Shown: one piece after another, positions 27,013-37,413 of the stretch
Numbering within the stretch: position 1 is the first letter of the stretch
Layout: each line of letters starts with the position of its first letter
Assembly (NCBI GenBank): GCA_012270125.1
Contig: JAAXIY010000054.1
Location: 8,420-68,661 of the forward strand
Length of the DNA stretch: 60,242 nt
Origin: Paracoccaceae bacterium
Lineage (GTDB): Bacteria; Pseudomonadota; Alphaproteobacteria; Rhodobacterales; Rhodobacteraceae
Reading direction: 5' to 3'
Position numbers and translations under genes: made by a program
Notes under the pieces: generated by a model
Told to the model about the DNA's origin: nothing
What the model saw: only the letters and a program-made list of their open reading frames with translations
Databases searched by the model: none

Positions 27013-29013
27013 ATGTTCAATAAAATTCTTATTGCAAACCGTGGAGAAATTGCCTGCAGGGTAATAAAAACGGCTAGAAAGATGGGTATTAAAACCGTAG
27101 CGGTTTTTTCTGATGCTGATCGGCAGGCACTTCACGTGCAAATGGCGGATGAAGCAATTCATATAGGCGCTTCACCAGCAAGCCAATCATATATTGACAT
27201 CAAAAAAGTTGTTAATGCCGCTAAATCTTGTGGCGCGGAAGCTATTCATCCAGGGTATGGTTTTTTATCAGAAAATAGTAAATTTGCCGATGCGCTTTCA
27301 AAAGAAAAGATTGCATTTATTGGACCTCCCAAAGGTGCAATTGAAAGTATGGGCGATAAAATAACATCCAAGAAAATTGCCCAAGAGGCTGGGGTTTCTA
27401 CAGTCCCGGGGTATATGGGTCTGATTAATTCTGAAGAGGAAGCAGTAAAAATATCAAAAGAAATTGGTTACCCAGTTATGATAAAAGCATCTGCTGGAGG
27501 TGGCGGCAAGGGAATGCGGATCGCTTGGAATGATCAAGATGTAAAAGAAGGCTTCCAGTCATCTAAAAATGAAGCGGCAAGTAGTTTTGGTGACGATCGA
27601 ATTTTTATAGAAAAATTTGTTACTCAACCTAGACACATAGAAATTCAAGTTCTGGCAGATTCTCATGGTAACTGTATCTATCTTAACGAAAGAGAATGTT
27701 CGATCCAAAGAAGAAATCAAAAAGTTGTGGAAGAAGCACCCAGCCCATTTTTGGACGAAGAAACTCGACGAAAGATGGGCGAACAAGCATGTGCTTTAGC
27801 CAGGGCAGTGGGCTATGAAAGCGCTGGCACAGTAGAATTTATCGTTGATAATAAGAAAAACTTTTATTTTCTTGAGATGAACACACGCTTGCAAGTTGAG
27901 CATCCCGTGACAGAATTAATTACTGGAATTGATTTAGTGGAGCAAATGATCAGGGTTGCCAATAAGGAAAAGCTAAAGTTATCACAAAGTGATGTAACTA
28001 TAAATGGTTGGGCAATTGAAAATCGCTTATATGCAGAAGATCCCTATAGAAATTTTCTCCCATCTATAGGCAGGCTCACGCGATACCGACCTCCTGAAGA
28101 GTTTGAAAGCGCTGATTATGTAATCCGTAATGATACTGGTGTCTTTGAGGGTGGCGAAATCAGTATGTATTATGACCCAATGATTGCAAAACTTTGCACC
28201 TGGGCACCGACACGCGAAAAGGCTATCGGCCAGATGCGAGAGGCTTTGGATAGCTTCGAAGTTGAGGGAATAGGCCATAATCTACCGTTTCTGAGTGCAG
28301 TTATGGATCACGCAAGGTTCGTAAAAGGAGATATTACGACGGCTTTTATCGAGGAAGAATACCCTGATGGTTTTGTTGGGGTGGATCTCGAAGAAGAAGA
28401 GTTGATGCGAATAGCTGCATCTTGCGCGGCCATGAACAGGGTCGCGGAAATTAGACGAACGAAAATATCTGGGCGAATGGATAATCATGAGCGGAGAGTT
28501 GGTGATAATTGGATTGTAACGCTTCAAAATAAAAAATATGAATTAAAGATCGTAGCTGATCAATTAGGCTCGACAGTTCAATTTATAAATGGAGACAAAA
28601 TTCGTGTTGAAGGGCGATGGACGCCTGGTGATCAATTGGCGAAAATGCTTGTTGATGAAACAAGATTGACGATGAAAGTAGGCAAAATAACCGGTGGCTT
28701 TCGTATTAGAAATCGGGGTGCTGACCTAAAAGTTCTCGTAAGAAGTAAAATTCAATCTGAATTAGCTGATCATATGATTGAAAAGATTCCGCCTGACACA
28801 TCAAAAATCTTAATGTGTCCGATGCCAGGGTTAATAGTAAAAATTGACGTTCAGGTCGGAGAAGAAGTACAAGAAGGTCAGGCGCTTTGTACCGTTGAAG
28901 CAATGAAAATGGAAAATATACTTCGGGCTGACCGCAAAGCAAAAGTTAAAAAAGTTAATGTAAAAGCTGGTGATAGTCTTGCAGTTGATGAAACTATCAT
29001 GGAATTTGAATAA
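27013..29013 (+). CDS. pccA: Propionyl-CoA carboxylase alpha subunit (biotin carboxylase plus biotin carrier)
   Basis: The 666-residue protein contains a biotin carboxylase domain (FNKILIANRGEIACRVIKTA, ATP-grasp loop KASAGGGGKGMRIAW, EMNTRLQVEHPVTE) at about residues 1-450. A linking BT-type domain follows, then a C-terminal biotinyl domain with VEAMKMEN, in which Lys632 is the biotin attachment site. It carboxylates its own biotin with bicarbonate and ATP and hands the carboxyl group to PccB. It follows the unknown gene by 15 bases. Lengths near 666 fit PccA rather than MccA or AccC. Confidence 0.96.
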   Translation: MFNKILIANRGEIACRVIKTARKMGIKTVAVFSDADRQALHVQMADEAIHIGASPASQSYIDIKKVVNAAKSCGAEAIHPGYGFLSENSKFADALSKEKIAFIGPPKGAIESMGDKITSKKIAQEAGVSTVPGYMGLINSEEEAVKISKEIGYPVMIKASAGGGGKGMRIAWNDQDVKEGFQSSKNEAASSFGDDRIFIEKFVTQPRHIEIQVLADSHGNCIYLNERECSIQRRNQKVVEEAPSPFLDEETRRKMGEQACALARAVGYESAGTVEFIVDNKKNFYFLEMNTRLQVEHPVTELITGIDLVEQMIRVANKEKLKLSQSDVTINGWAIENRLYAEDPYRNFLPSIGRLTRYRPPEEFESADYVIRNDTGVFEGGEISMYYDPMIAKLCTWAPTREKAIGQMREALDSFEVEGIGHNLPFLSAVMDHARFVKGDITTAFIEEEYPDGFVGVDLEEEELMRIAASCAAMNRVAEIRRTKISGRMDNHERRVGDNWIVTLQNKKYELKIVADQLGSTVQFINGDKIRVEGRWTPGDQLAKMLVDETRLTMKVGKITGGFRIRNRGADLKVLVRSKIQSELADHMIEKIPPDTSKILMCPMPGLIVKIDVQVGEEVQEGQALCTVEAMKMENILRADRKAKVKKVNVKAGDSLAVDETIMEFE

Positions 29014-29050
29014 TAAATTACGATTAATTTAAATTAAAATTGTTAGTGTT

Positions 29051-29521
29051 TTAATCACGTTTTTCTTGTTTTTTCCGTGCGATTTCTTGTTGTCTAATAG
29101 GCATTTTATCAATTACTCTTGCAATTTCACGGATATTCCAAGGCGAGGGCTTTCGTAATTTAACTTGACCGTCTTTACCTATTAAAACGAAGGCAAAACC
29201 GTGGGGTCTTAATTTTTTTCGAAGAGCAGAAGACAACTTGGGGTCTGTATCTATTAAAACAATAATATCTCTCTCTTGGAGAGCTTCAATATCCTTCGAT
29301 AAAAATTCCAATTGGCTAATAAAATTTGGATCTTTGTCTGAATTAGCAAAAATTACTACGGGTCGATGTGTCCACTCATAAATTTCTAAATCAGTATTTT
29401 TGTCAACTTTTATGAAGTTATTCTCTGTTGCATTGGCAATAGGCGTGAAATTCGCTAAACAAACCCCAATTGGAAACAAAAACCCCTTTAGAAAATTTAA
29501 ATATTGCTTTTGGGTTGCCAT
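29051..29521 (-). CDS. DUF4174 family protein, probably exported
   Basis: The 156-residue protein has a hydrophobic N-terminal stretch (FLKGFLFPIGVCLANFTPIA) that probably serves as a signal sequence, then a thioredoxin-like fold fragment: YEWTHRPVVIFANSDKDPNF, ERDIIVLIDTDP, and HGFAFVLIGKDGQVKLRKPS. There is no CxxC, so it is not a redox thioredoxin. This matches DUF4174, of unknown function. It is transcribed against the carboxylase and mutase genes and diverges from the mutase, whose 128-base upstream gap holds both promoters. Confidence 0.75.
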   Translation of the reverse strand: MATQKQYLNFLKGFLFPIGVCLANFTPIANATENNFIKVDKNTDLEIYEWTHRPVVIFANSDKDPNFISQLEFLSKDIEALQERDIIVLIDTDPKLSSALRKKLRPHGFAFVLIGKDGQVKLRKPSPWNIREIARVIDKMPIRQQEIARKKQEKRD

Positions 29522-29649
29522 TTAGTATTCCTCCACAAGATTACATAGGGCATTAAGTTCAGTAGACGAAGTGTTTATATCGAAAAAACATAAAAAAAAT
29601 TATATAACTATTAAACAACGAATTTAGTTACCTTTTTTAGGAAATTAAT

Positions 29650-31782
29650 ATGGGACAAGATAAGTCAAAATGGAGCGCACTGGCCGATAAAGAGTTGCGA
29701 GATAAATCGGCAGAAGATTTAACTTGGAAAACTCTTGAGGGCATAGAAGTTAGTCCAATCTATACCCAAGAAGATTTGAACAATCTTAAGCATTTGGGAA
29801 CCTTACCCGGTCAGGAACCATTTACGCGGGGGGTAAAAGCAACAATGTATGCTGGACGGCCCTGGACTATCAGGCAATATGCAGGATTTTCCACGGCTGA
29901 GGAATCTAACAAATTTTATCGAAAGGCTTTGGAGGCAGGACAACAGGGGGTCTCAGTAGCTTTTGATCTTGCTACCCACAGGGGTTACGATAGTGACCAC
30001 CCGCGAGTTTTGGGTGACGTTGGCAAAGCTGGTGTTGCTATTGATAGCGTAGAGGACATGAAGATACTTTTTGAGGGCATTCCTTTGGAAAAGGTATCAG
30101 TATCCATGACAATGAACGGCGCCGTAATTCCAGTGCTTGCGAACTTTATAGTAACAGGTGAGGAGCAAGGCGTTGAAAAAAGTTTGCTTTCAGGAACAAT
30201 TCAAAATGATATTTTAAAGGAGTTTATGGTTAGGAATACTTACATATATCCGCCAGAACCCTCGATGAGAATAGTAGCAGATATTATTGAGTATACTTCC
30301 GCTGAAATGCCAAAGTTCAATTCAATCTCAATTTCCGGTTACCATATGCAAGAGGCTGGAGCAAATTTAGTTCAAGAACTCGCCTACACATTAGCTGATG
30401 GCAAGGAGTATGTTAAAACTGCAATTCAGAGAGGAATGGACGTAGATAAATTTGCTGGCCGTCTATCTTTTTTCTTTGCTATCGGTATGAATTTTTTTAT
30501 GGAGGCTGCCAAGTTACGCGCGGCGCGTCTTTTATGGCACAGAATTATGGATGAATTGGGGGCAAAAAACCCGCGTTCCAAAATGCTGAGAACTCACTGT
30601 CAAACATCAGGTGTTTCTCTTCAGGAACAAGATCCCTTTAACAATGTAGTTAGGACTGCGTATGAAGCTATGTCAGCAGTATTGGGCGGAACACAATCTT
30701 TACATACCAATGCATTAGATGAAGCCATTGCTCTGCCAACAGAGTTTTCAGCAAGAATAGCCAGAAATACCCAGTTAATTTTGCAAGAAGAGACAGGTGT
30801 GACTAATGTAGTAGATCCCCTTGCAGGATCTTATTATGTAGAAAAGTTAACTTCTGATTTGGCAGATGCTGCTTGGAAATTAATCAAAGAAGTAGATGAT
30901 TTGGGTGGAATGACAAAAGCCGTCGCCAGTGGTATGCCAAAATTGCGTATAGAGGAAACAGCTGCAAAAAGGCAGGCTGAGATTGATAAAGGCGAACAAG
31001 TCATTGTTGGCACAAATAAATATAGATTAAGCCAAGAAGAGGAAATTGAAATTCTCGATGTTGATAATTTGGCCGTTAGGGAAGCGCAAATTGTTCGGTT
31101 GCAAAAAATTAGAAAAAATAGAGATGAAAAGGCCTGTTTGGTTGCGCTTGAGGAGATAACCAACAGGGCTGAAAATGGGGGGAACTTACTTGAAGCTGCT
31201 GTTGAGGCGGCCCGCTGTAGAGCAACTGTTGGAGAAATCTCTATGGCTATGGAAAAAATATTTGGACGTCACAGTGCAGAGGTAAAAACATTGGCTGGAG
31301 TTTACGGAGCTGCTTATGAAGGTGATGAAGATTTTGTCACTATTCAAAAATCAGTTGAAAAATTTGCAAAAGAGGAGGGTCGCCGACCCAGAATGTTAGT
31401 AGTGAAAATGGGTCAAGACGGCCATGATCGAGGCGCTAAAGTTATCGCAACTGCATTTGCTGATATAGGTTTTGATGTAGATGTAGGTCCTCTTTTCCAA
31501 ACACCTGAGGAAGCGGCTCAAGATGCCATCGACAACGATGTACACATAATTGGAATTTCATCACAAGCGGCAGGTCACAAAACACTTGCTCCCAAACTAA
31601 TTGAAATTCTAAAAGAAAAAGAAGCAGATGATATCCTTGTTATCTGCGGGGGTGTTATTCCACAGCAAGATTATGAATTTCTTAAAGATGCTGGCGTGAA
31701 GGCTATTTTTGGTCCTGGTACGAATATTCCTAATGCCGCTCAAGAAATTATGGATTTAATAAGAGCCACAAGAAAGACCTAA
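29650..31782 (+). CDS. scpA: Methylmalonyl-CoA mutase, single-chain (B12-dependent)
   Basis: The 710-residue enzyme isomerises (R)-methylmalonyl-CoA to succinyl-CoA. The TIM-barrel domain carries [20 protein letters not shown], the [15 protein letters not shown] block and [19 protein letters not shown]. The C-terminal cobalamin-binding domain (about 575-710) has [17 protein letters not shown], in which the DGHDRG histidine is the lower cobalt ligand, and GGVIPQQDY. The length fits the homodimeric bacterial type. The ATG follows AGGAAA. Together with pccAB it makes the propionate-to-succinate route; an epimerase gene and a MeaB chaperone are not in the window. Confidence 0.96.
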   Translation: MGQDKSKWSALADKELRDKSAEDLTWKTLEGIEVSPIYTQEDLNNLKHLGTLPGQEPFTRGVKATMYAGRPWTIRQYAGFSTAEESNKFYRKALEAGQQGVSVAFDLATHRGYDSDHPRVLGDVGKAGVAIDSVEDMKILFEGIPLEKVSVSMTMNGAVIPVLANFIVTGEEQGVEKSLLSGTIQNDILKEFMVRNTYIYPPEPSMRIVADIIEYTSAEMPKFNSISISGYHMQEAGANLVQELAYTLADGKEYVKTAIQRGMDVDKFAGRLSFFFAIGMNFFMEAAKLRAARLLWHRIMDELGAKNPRSKMLRTHCQTSGVSLQEQDPFNNVVRTAYEAMSAVLGGTQSLHTNALDEAIALPTEFSARIARNTQLILQEETGVTNVVDPLAGSYYVEKLTSDLADAAWKLIKEVDDLGGMTKAVASGMPKLRIEETAAKRQAEIDKGEQVIVGTNKYRLSQEEEIEILDVDNLAVREAQIVRLQKIRKNRDEKACLVALEEITNRAENGGNLLEAAVEAARCRATVGEISMAMEKIFGRHSAEVKTLAGVYGAAYEGDEDFVTIQKSVEKFAKEEGRRPRMLVVKMGQDGHDRGAKVIATAFADIGFDVDVGPLFQTPEEAAQDAIDNDVHIIGISSQAAGHKTLAPKLIEILKEKEADDILVICGGVIPQQDYEFLKDAGVKAIFGPGTNIPNAAQEIMDLIRATRKT

Positions 31783-31829
31783 TTCTTTTTGGGATGTAAT
31801 CACCTTGGCTGAGGATTGGCTGCACAAAA

Positions 31830-32495
31830 ATGTATTATTCCACTCCAAAAAAGTTAATAATTGTGGGCGGTGCTGATTTTTCAGACGACCTATTTAAAGA
31901 GGTTTATGATAATGAACTCCCAATTATTGCAGCTGACGGTGGAGCAAATTTTTTAGCTGAAAATAATATATATCCTGAGCTAGTAATGGGTGACCTCGAC
32001 AGTGTTTCAGAACAGAACGTTCAGAATATAGAGCCCAAAAAGGTTATTAGGATACCTGATCAAGATAGTACTGATCTTGAAAAAGTTTTACTCAACACGC
32101 AATCGCCCTTAACAATAGGCATCGGTTTTTTAGGGTCGCAGATTGATCATGAACTAGCTGCCTTGTCTGCTCTCGCTAAGTTTCCGGAAAAAAAAATTAT
32201 CCTTATTGGCGAACATGATATTATTTTTTTGGTTCCACCAAATTTCTCATTACGCTCTTATGTTGGGATGCGAGTTTCTCTTTATCCTTTAGACGAAGTA
32301 AAAGTTAAATCTGATGGCTTAAAATGGGCAACAAATGGCTTAACATTGAAACCAACAGGGCAAATTGGGACCTCAAATAAAGCTATTGGTAAAATTATAC
32401 ATCTGACCCCAAGTCAACCCAAATTACTCCTTATTTTATCCAAAACAGTGCTAAATGAAGCAATTCCTCAGCTGGAATCTGCACAGCATTGGTAA
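31830..32495 (+). CDS. thiN: Thiamine pyrophosphokinase
   Basis: The 221-residue protein has the TPK catalytic domain: KLIIVGGADFSDDLF, AADGGANFLAENNIYPELVM, GDLDSVSEQNV and DQDSTDLEKVL (about residues 8-90), then the B1-binding domain with WATNGLTLKP and GTSNKAIG near the C terminus. It converts thiamine to thiamine pyrophosphate with ATP. It starts 47 bases after the mutase gene on the same strand and may be read from it. It is convergent with the serine dehydratase gene, 36 bases away. Confidence 0.88.
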   Translation: MYYSTPKKLIIVGGADFSDDLFKEVYDNELPIIAADGGANFLAENNIYPELVMGDLDSVSEQNVQNIEPKKVIRIPDQDSTDLEKVLLNTQSPLTIGIGFLGSQIDHELAALSALAKFPEKKIILIGEHDIIFLVPPNFSLRSYVGMRVSLYPLDEVKVKSDGLKWATNGLTLKPTGQIGTSNKAIGKIIHLTPSQPKLLLILSKTVLNEAIPQLESAQHW

Positions 32496-32531
32496 GCTAC
32501 AACTCTCAAAATTTTCGTATAGTCTTGCAAT

Positions 32532-33905
32532 CTAACAATTTGGTATGTTTACCGCTAAACCACCCAAAGATGTTTCTTTGTATTTGTTTATCATATCTTC
32601 TCCGGTCTGGCGCATTGTTTCTACGCAAGCATCTAATGGAACTAAATGTGTTCCATCTCCCCTCAGTGATAATGAAGCAGCCGAAACAGCTTTGATAGCG
32701 CCAAGCCCGTTGCGTTCAATGCAAGGAACTTGGACCAAACCAGCAACTGGATCACATGTCATTCCCAAGTGGTGCTCCAATGCGATTTCCGCTGCATTTT
32801 CTATCTGTTCTGATGTTCCGCCAAGTACTGCGCAAAGACCTGCAGCTGCCATGGCGCTGGCGCTTCCTACCTCAGCTTGGCATCCTGCTTCCGCTCCACT
32901 TATTGAAGCATTAAACTTGATAAGACCTCCAATAGCCGCCGCAGTTAGAAGAAAATCTTCAATTTTATTTTCTACTGCATTTGGTACATGAGTTAGATAG
33001 TATTTCAATACGGCTGGGATCACTCCCGCAGCACCATTTGTTGGAGCCGTAACAATTTGCCCACCAAAAGCGTTCTCTTCATTTACAGCCATCGCATAGA
33101 CACTCATCCAGTCATTGATTGTATGCGGTGGTGTTAAGTTTAATCCACGCTCAGCCATTAATGCGTCATATATACCTTTAGCTCTTCTTTTTACGTTTAA
33201 ACCACCGGGTAAGACCCCTGATTGACAAAGACCCCTTTCAATACAGCCATCCATCTTTTCCCAGATGTTTTTTATGCCTCGGTCAAGATCAGTTTCACTA
33301 ATTCTAGACAGTTCATTTTCTTTCTTCATTTGGGAAATTGATAGGTTATATTTTTTTGACATTACCAGCATTTCCTCTGCTGAGCTAAAAGGAAATGGCA
33401 CCTCTGGTCCTTCGTCTTTGTCCTTGCCAGCGGCAAGCTCATCTGAGGTTAAAACAAAGCCTCCTCCAATTGAATAGTAGGTTTCTTGAAATAAAGTATC
33501 CCCTCTATCATCGAGGCCCGTAAAAATTATTCCGTTAGGATGACCAGATAAGGGAGGCCCATAATCGAATTTTAAGTCTTTTTGAGGATCAAATGATAAG
33601 TCTCCCAAGTCGTCAGACCTGATAAATTTTTCTTCTGTTATAGATTGAATTGCTTTTTCACTCGCAAGAGGATCATAAGTGTCTGGGGAAAAATTCGCTA
33701 AACCAAGAATGACGGCACGGTCTGTAGCATGACCTTTGCCCGTAAACGCTAATGATCCATATAAGGTCACACGAACTCCTGAATAATTAAAAGGAGAATT
33801 TTTTAAGCTTTGTAAAAAGCGTTTTGCAGCAACCATAGGCCCCATCGTATGACTTGATGATGGGCCAATACCAACTTTAAACATGTCGAAGACAGACAAA
33901 AACAT
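32532..33905 (-). CDS. sdaA: L-serine ammonia-lyase, iron-sulfur, single-chain
   Basis: The 457-residue enzyme deaminates L-serine to pyruvate. The N-terminal beta domain ([20 protein letters not shown]) and the alpha domain with [39 protein letters not shown] and [19 protein letters not shown] are fused as in E. coli SdaA; the cysteines in the last two blocks and near the C terminus ligate the [4Fe-4S] cluster. The ATG at 33905 gives the family N terminus; an alternative at 33914 adds three residues. It stands alone, diverging from rpiA across 170 bases in which I see no defined element. Confidence 0.95.
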   Translation of the reverse strand: MFLSVFDMFKVGIGPSSSHTMGPMVAAKRFLQSLKNSPFNYSGVRVTLYGSLAFTGKGHATDRAVILGLANFSPDTYDPLASEKAIQSITEEKFIRSDDLGDLSFDPQKDLKFDYGPPLSGHPNGIIFTGLDDRGDTLFQETYYSIGGGFVLTSDELAAGKDKDEGPEVPFPFSSAEEMLVMSKKYNLSISQMKKENELSRISETDLDRGIKNIWEKMDGCIERGLCQSGVLPGGLNVKRRAKGIYDALMAERGLNLTPPHTINDWMSVYAMAVNEENAFGGQIVTAPTNGAAGVIPAVLKYYLTHVPNAVENKIEDFLLTAAAIGGLIKFNASISGAEAGCQAEVGSASAMAAAGLCAVLGGTSEQIENAAEIALEHHLGMTCDPVAGLVQVPCIERNGLGAIKAVSAASLSLRGDGTHLVPLDACVETMRQTGEDMINKYKETSLGGLAVNIPNC

Positions 33906-34075
33906 TATGCACACCGTAAAACTAAATGCGTTATTGTTTTAAATAAAACTGTTGTACCCTATTAAACAAATGCGACGATAACTATCTAAAAGTGACTTTG
34001 TTTCGGAAAAATATAAATCACTCGCAACTTTGGTTGGGTTTACTTATAACATGTCAAACATTTTGAGTCGTAACA

Positions 34076-34804
34076 ATGATCGATCATCTTTCCTTATCAG
34101 ACCGCAGCAAATACGCCTGCGCCTTGCGTGCGTCAGCATTAGTTGAAAACGGTATGAAAGTAGGATTGGGAACGGGTAGCACGGCTTATTGGCTGGTTTA
34201 TCATCTTGCAGAGCGTGTAAGAAGTGAGGGATTAGAGTTTGTTGGAGTGCCAACTTCCAATAAGACCAGAGAACAAGCACAAGCTGAGGGTCTAAAGCTT
34301 ATTTCGATGGATGATGCTGGTAGACTGGATATAACAATTGATGGAGCCGATGAATTTGACCAATCAATGAACCTTATTAAGGGTGGGGGTGGTGCCCACC
34401 TGCAAGAAAAAATTGTAGCTTTTGGCTCTGACCGGATGGTTGTGATTGCTGACGAAACGAAGAAAGTTAATAAACTTGGGAAGTTTCCTCTTCCTGTTGA
34501 GGTTCTTAAATTTGGTAGCGCCTCGTCGCAAAAACAAATAGAGGAATTACTCATTGCTCAAAACTATAAAGATTTCACCGTACAAATGAGAATGGAGAAG
34601 AATAAACCCTTTATCACAGATGAAGGAAATTATATTTTTGATTTGAATTTAGGTGAAATTCAGAACCCTCGCAAACTTTGTGTCGATCTTAATATTATCC
34701 CTGGTGTTGTAGAAAACGGTCTTTTTATCGATGTCTGCAAAGCTGTAGTTATTGGTTATTCTGATGGAACGGCTACGATTTCGTGGAAAGATAATGTTGT
34801 TTAA
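34076..34804 (+). CDS. rpiA: Ribose-5-phosphate isomerase A
   Basis: The 242-residue enzyme interconverts ribose 5-phosphate and ribulose 5-phosphate. Motifs: VGLGTGSTAYWLVYHLAERV (phosphate-binding GTGSTA), DITIDGADEFDQSMNLIKGG with catalytic acidic residues, GGAHLQEKIVAFGSDRMVVI and KLGKFPLPVEVL. It is some 15-20 residues shorter than many Rhodobacterales homologues, mainly at the C terminus. No convincing Shine-Dalgarno precedes the ATG. The glutathione reductase gene follows after 47 bases, an association seen in relatives. Confidence 0.94.
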   Translation: MIDHLSLSDRSKYACALRASALVENGMKVGLGTGSTAYWLVYHLAERVRSEGLEFVGVPTSNKTREQAQAEGLKLISMDDAGRLDITIDGADEFDQSMNLIKGGGGAHLQEKIVAFGSDRMVVIADETKKVNKLGKFPLPVEVLKFGSASSQKQIEELLIAQNYKDFTVQMRMEKNKPFITDEGNYIFDLNLGEIQNPRKLCVDLNIIPGVVENGLFIDVCKAVVIGYSDGTATISWKDNVV

Positions 34805-34851
34805 CAATTTAAATATAAATCTGTTTAATTATGACTTTCTAGGAAAATTTT

Positions 34852-36207
34852 ATGAAATTTGATTATGATCTTTTCGTAATTGGTGGTGGGTCAGGTGGAG
34901 TTAGGGCAGCCCGAGTAGCAGCAACAGAAGCTGGAGCTAGAGTTGGGTTGGCAGAAGAAGACCGCTATGGAGGGACATGTGTGATAAGAGGCTGTGTTCC
35001 TAAAAAGCTGATGGTTTTCGCTAGTGAGTTTAGTAGGCATATAGAGGACGCTAACGCATTTGGCTGGAGTGCGCAAAATGACGGTTTTGACTGGCAAAGT
35101 TTTAGACAAAAGCTTCATTTGGAACTTGAACGATTGGAAACCGTTTATAAAAACTTGCTACGTAACGCAGGTGTGGAGACATTTGATCAAAGAGCAAAAT
35201 TAGAAGATGCCCATACAGTATCGCTTGGCGAAAAACGTGTAACAGCGCGAACAATTTTGGTAGCGACTGGGGGTCGACCTTTCAAACCTGATATTCCTGG
35301 AATTGAAAATGCTTTAGTCTCTGATGATATTTTTAATTTAGAAGAGCTTCCCAAATCTATAGCAATAATTGGAGGTGGTTATATAGCTTGTGAAATGGCG
35401 AGTATTATGAGCGGATTTGGAGTTGAAACAAAGCTCATTTACAGAGGTGATCAGATTTTACGTGGTTTTGACAATGAAATTAGAGACCATGTTGCTCACG
35501 AAATGTCCAAAAATGGTATTTCGATCTCGCTTAATGCAGATATACAGCGAATAAATTTAACTTCGAATGGTTTGGAAATCACTGAAACCAGTGGTCGAAA
35601 GCAGAATTTTGATCAAGTTTTAGCTGCAACAGGGCGAATGCCTAATTCGGATGATTTGGGTTTAGAAAAAAGCGGTATTGAAATCGGCAAAAAAGGTGAA
35701 ATTTTGGTCGATGAATATTCAAAGAGTTCTGTTGGCTCTGTATACGCTATTGGAGATGTAACGGACCGTAGCAATCTAACACCAATCGCTATTCGGGAAG
35801 CCATGTCATTCATCGAAACAGTTTTTAGGGATCAGCCACAAAAAATTGATTATGATTTGATACCGACTGCAGTTTTCACGACACCAGAAGTTGGAACTGT
35901 AGGGTTGAGCGAACAGGAAGCATCGAAATATGGGCCTCTTGCAATTTACACCACTAAATTTAAATCCATGCGAGAAGGTTTTGCAGGAAGGGAAGATCGA
36001 GTTTTTATGAAGCTAATTGTTGAGGAACAAAATCAAAAGGTTTTGGGCTGTCATTTTGTCTCACCTTTTGCAGGTGAAATGGTGCAGTTAGCTGCTATTG
36101 CCATAACAATGGGTGCAACAAAACTTGATTTTGACAAAACAATTGCTGTCCATCCAACAATTTCAGAAGAATTAGTAACAATGCGAAATCCGACTCGCAG
36201 AGCTTGA
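34852..36207 (+). CDS. gor: Glutathione-disulfide reductase
   Basis: The 451-residue flavoprotein disulfide reductase has the FAD motif LFVIGGGSGGVRAARVAA, the redox-active pair in YGGTCVIRGCVPKKL (Cys-x4-Cys at about residues 43 and 48), the NADPH motif IAIIGGGYIACEMASIM and the C-terminal VHPTISEELVTM with the active-site His-Glu. The alternative identity, dihydrolipoamide dehydrogenase, is excluded by the glutathione-type CVIRGCVPKK loop and length. Its stop codon overlaps the -35 element of the predicted hflK promoter. Confidence 0.92.
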   Translation: MKFDYDLFVIGGGSGGVRAARVAATEAGARVGLAEEDRYGGTCVIRGCVPKKLMVFASEFSRHIEDANAFGWSAQNDGFDWQSFRQKLHLELERLETVYKNLLRNAGVETFDQRAKLEDAHTVSLGEKRVTARTILVATGGRPFKPDIPGIENALVSDDIFNLEELPKSIAIIGGGYIACEMASIMSGFGVETKLIYRGDQILRGFDNEIRDHVAHEMSKNGISISLNADIQRINLTSNGLEITETSGRKQNFDQVLAATGRMPNSDDLGLEKSGIEIGKKGEILVDEYSKSSVGSVYAIGDVTDRSNLTPIAIREAMSFIETVFRDQPQKIDYDLIPTAVFTTPEVGTVGLSEQEASKYGPLAIYTTKFKSMREGFAGREDRVFMKLIVEEQNQKVLGCHFVSPFAGEMVQLAAIAITMGATKLDFDKTIAVHPTISEELVTMRNPTRRA

Positions 36208-36230
36208 AAAATTCATTTAAATCCCCAGTT
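36203..36230 (+). promoter_or_regulatory. Sigma-32-type heat-shock promoter for hflKC
   Basis: CTTGAAA (36203-36209) and CCCCAGTT (36223-36230) are separated by 13 bases. This is the spacing and close to the sequence (CTTGAAA, CCCCATnT) known for sigma-32 promoters in E. coli. It ends 46 bases before the hflK start, and the -35 overlaps the gor stop codon. RpoH control of membrane protein quality-control genes is expected biologically; use of this site here is inferred. Confidence 0.7.
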
Positions 36231-36276
36231 AATAGGAAATAACGAATAAAGTCATAGTACCGGTGAAGGAATAGAA

Positions 36277-37413
36277 ATGGCAGGAAATTCTGGCGGCCCT
36301 TGGGGCGGCGGTGGCGGCAACGGCCGTGACAGTGGAAAAGAAGGTGGGCGTAAGCAGCCGACGGGTGGGAAAAATAAACCTGAAGGCAGTAATCCCGTAC
36401 CACCTGAAATTGATGACATGCTTCGAAAAGGACAAGAGCAACTTCGCGTTTTAATGGGTGGAAGAGGCTCTGGAGGTTCAAATGGCTCTGGCCGTGGAAG
36501 CAGCGGCGGTGGATTAGGCCGAAGTGGTTACTTTTTAATCGTAGCCGGCCTAGTCGTATTTTGGCTGTTTAATAGTTTGTATCAGGTACAAAACTATGAA
36601 AAATCGGTTGAATTATTCTTTGGAAGATACGTTGAAACTGGTGAAGAGGGTTTAAATTTTGCACCCTGGCCCGTCGTTCGGGCAGAGGTTGTCCCTGTTG
36701 ACAGAGAACAAACTGAGGACATTGGCGTTGGTATAAGAGGCGGCGATGCAGGACTGATGCTTACTGGTGATGAAAATATTGTTGATATTGATTTTCAAGT
36801 TGTTTGGAATGTAAATGATCCTGCCCGATTTCTTTTTAACCTAAGGGAGCCACAAGCTACCATTCGAGCAGTATCTGAATCTGCTATGCGAGAAATTATC
36901 GCACAGTCTGACCTTGCTCCCATTCTTAACCGTGACCGCGCAGCGATTTCCGATAGCTTAGAGCTTTTAATCCAGAACACTTTAGACAGTTACGATAGTG
37001 GCGTTAATGTGGTGCGGGTGAACTTTGATAAAGCTGATCCACCTGAGCAAGTTATCGACAGCTTTAGAGAAGTGCAGGCAGCTGAACAGCAACGTGATAG
37101 ACTTGAAAAGGAAGCAGATGCTTATGCTAATCGAATTTTAGCTCAAGCGCGTGGTGAAGCTGCTCAGGTTAGAGAACAAGCCGAAGCTTACAGAGCGCAG
37201 GTCGTAAACGAGGCGACAGGTGAAGCAAGTCGATTTGGTGCTGTACTAACAGAATATAAAAAAGCTCCTGAGGTGACTAGAAAACGTCTCTATCTTGAAA
37301 CAATGGAGCAAGTTTTAGGCGATGTTGAGAAAGTTATTATTGATGAATCGGCGGGTGGAAGCGGTGTTGTTCCATATCTTCCCTTGAACCAACTACGGCA
37401 GGAGACGAAATAA
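36277..37413 (+). CDS. hflK: HflK, FtsH-protease modulator subunit
   Basis: The 378-residue SPFH/band-7 protein has a Gly-rich, charged cytoplasmic N terminus (residues 1-85, runs such as GGPWGGGGGNG), one membrane helix (YFLIVAGLVVFWLFNSLY, about 87-105), the band-7 domain, and a coiled-coil region rich in Glu, Arg and Ala (EVQAAEQQRDRLEKEADAYA). HflK and HflC form a large cage around FtsH in the inner membrane and modulate its proteolysis. The stop and the hflC start overlap by one base (TAATG). The upstream sigma-32-like promoter suggests heat-shock expression. Confidence 0.94.
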   Translation: MAGNSGGPWGGGGGNGRDSGKEGGRKQPTGGKNKPEGSNPVPPEIDDMLRKGQEQLRVLMGGRGSGGSNGSGRGSSGGGLGRSGYFLIVAGLVVFWLFNSLYQVQNYEKSVELFFGRYVETGEEGLNFAPWPVVRAEVVPVDREQTEDIGVGIRGGDAGLMLTGDENIVDIDFQVVWNVNDPARFLFNLREPQATIRAVSESAMREIIAQSDLAPILNRDRAAISDSLELLIQNTLDSYDSGVNVVRVNFDKADPPEQVIDSFREVQAAEQQRDRLEKEADAYANRILAQARGEAAQVREQAEAYRAQVVNEATGEASRFGAVLTEYKKAPEVTRKRLYLETMEQVLGDVEKVIIDESAGGSGVVPYLPLNQLRQETK

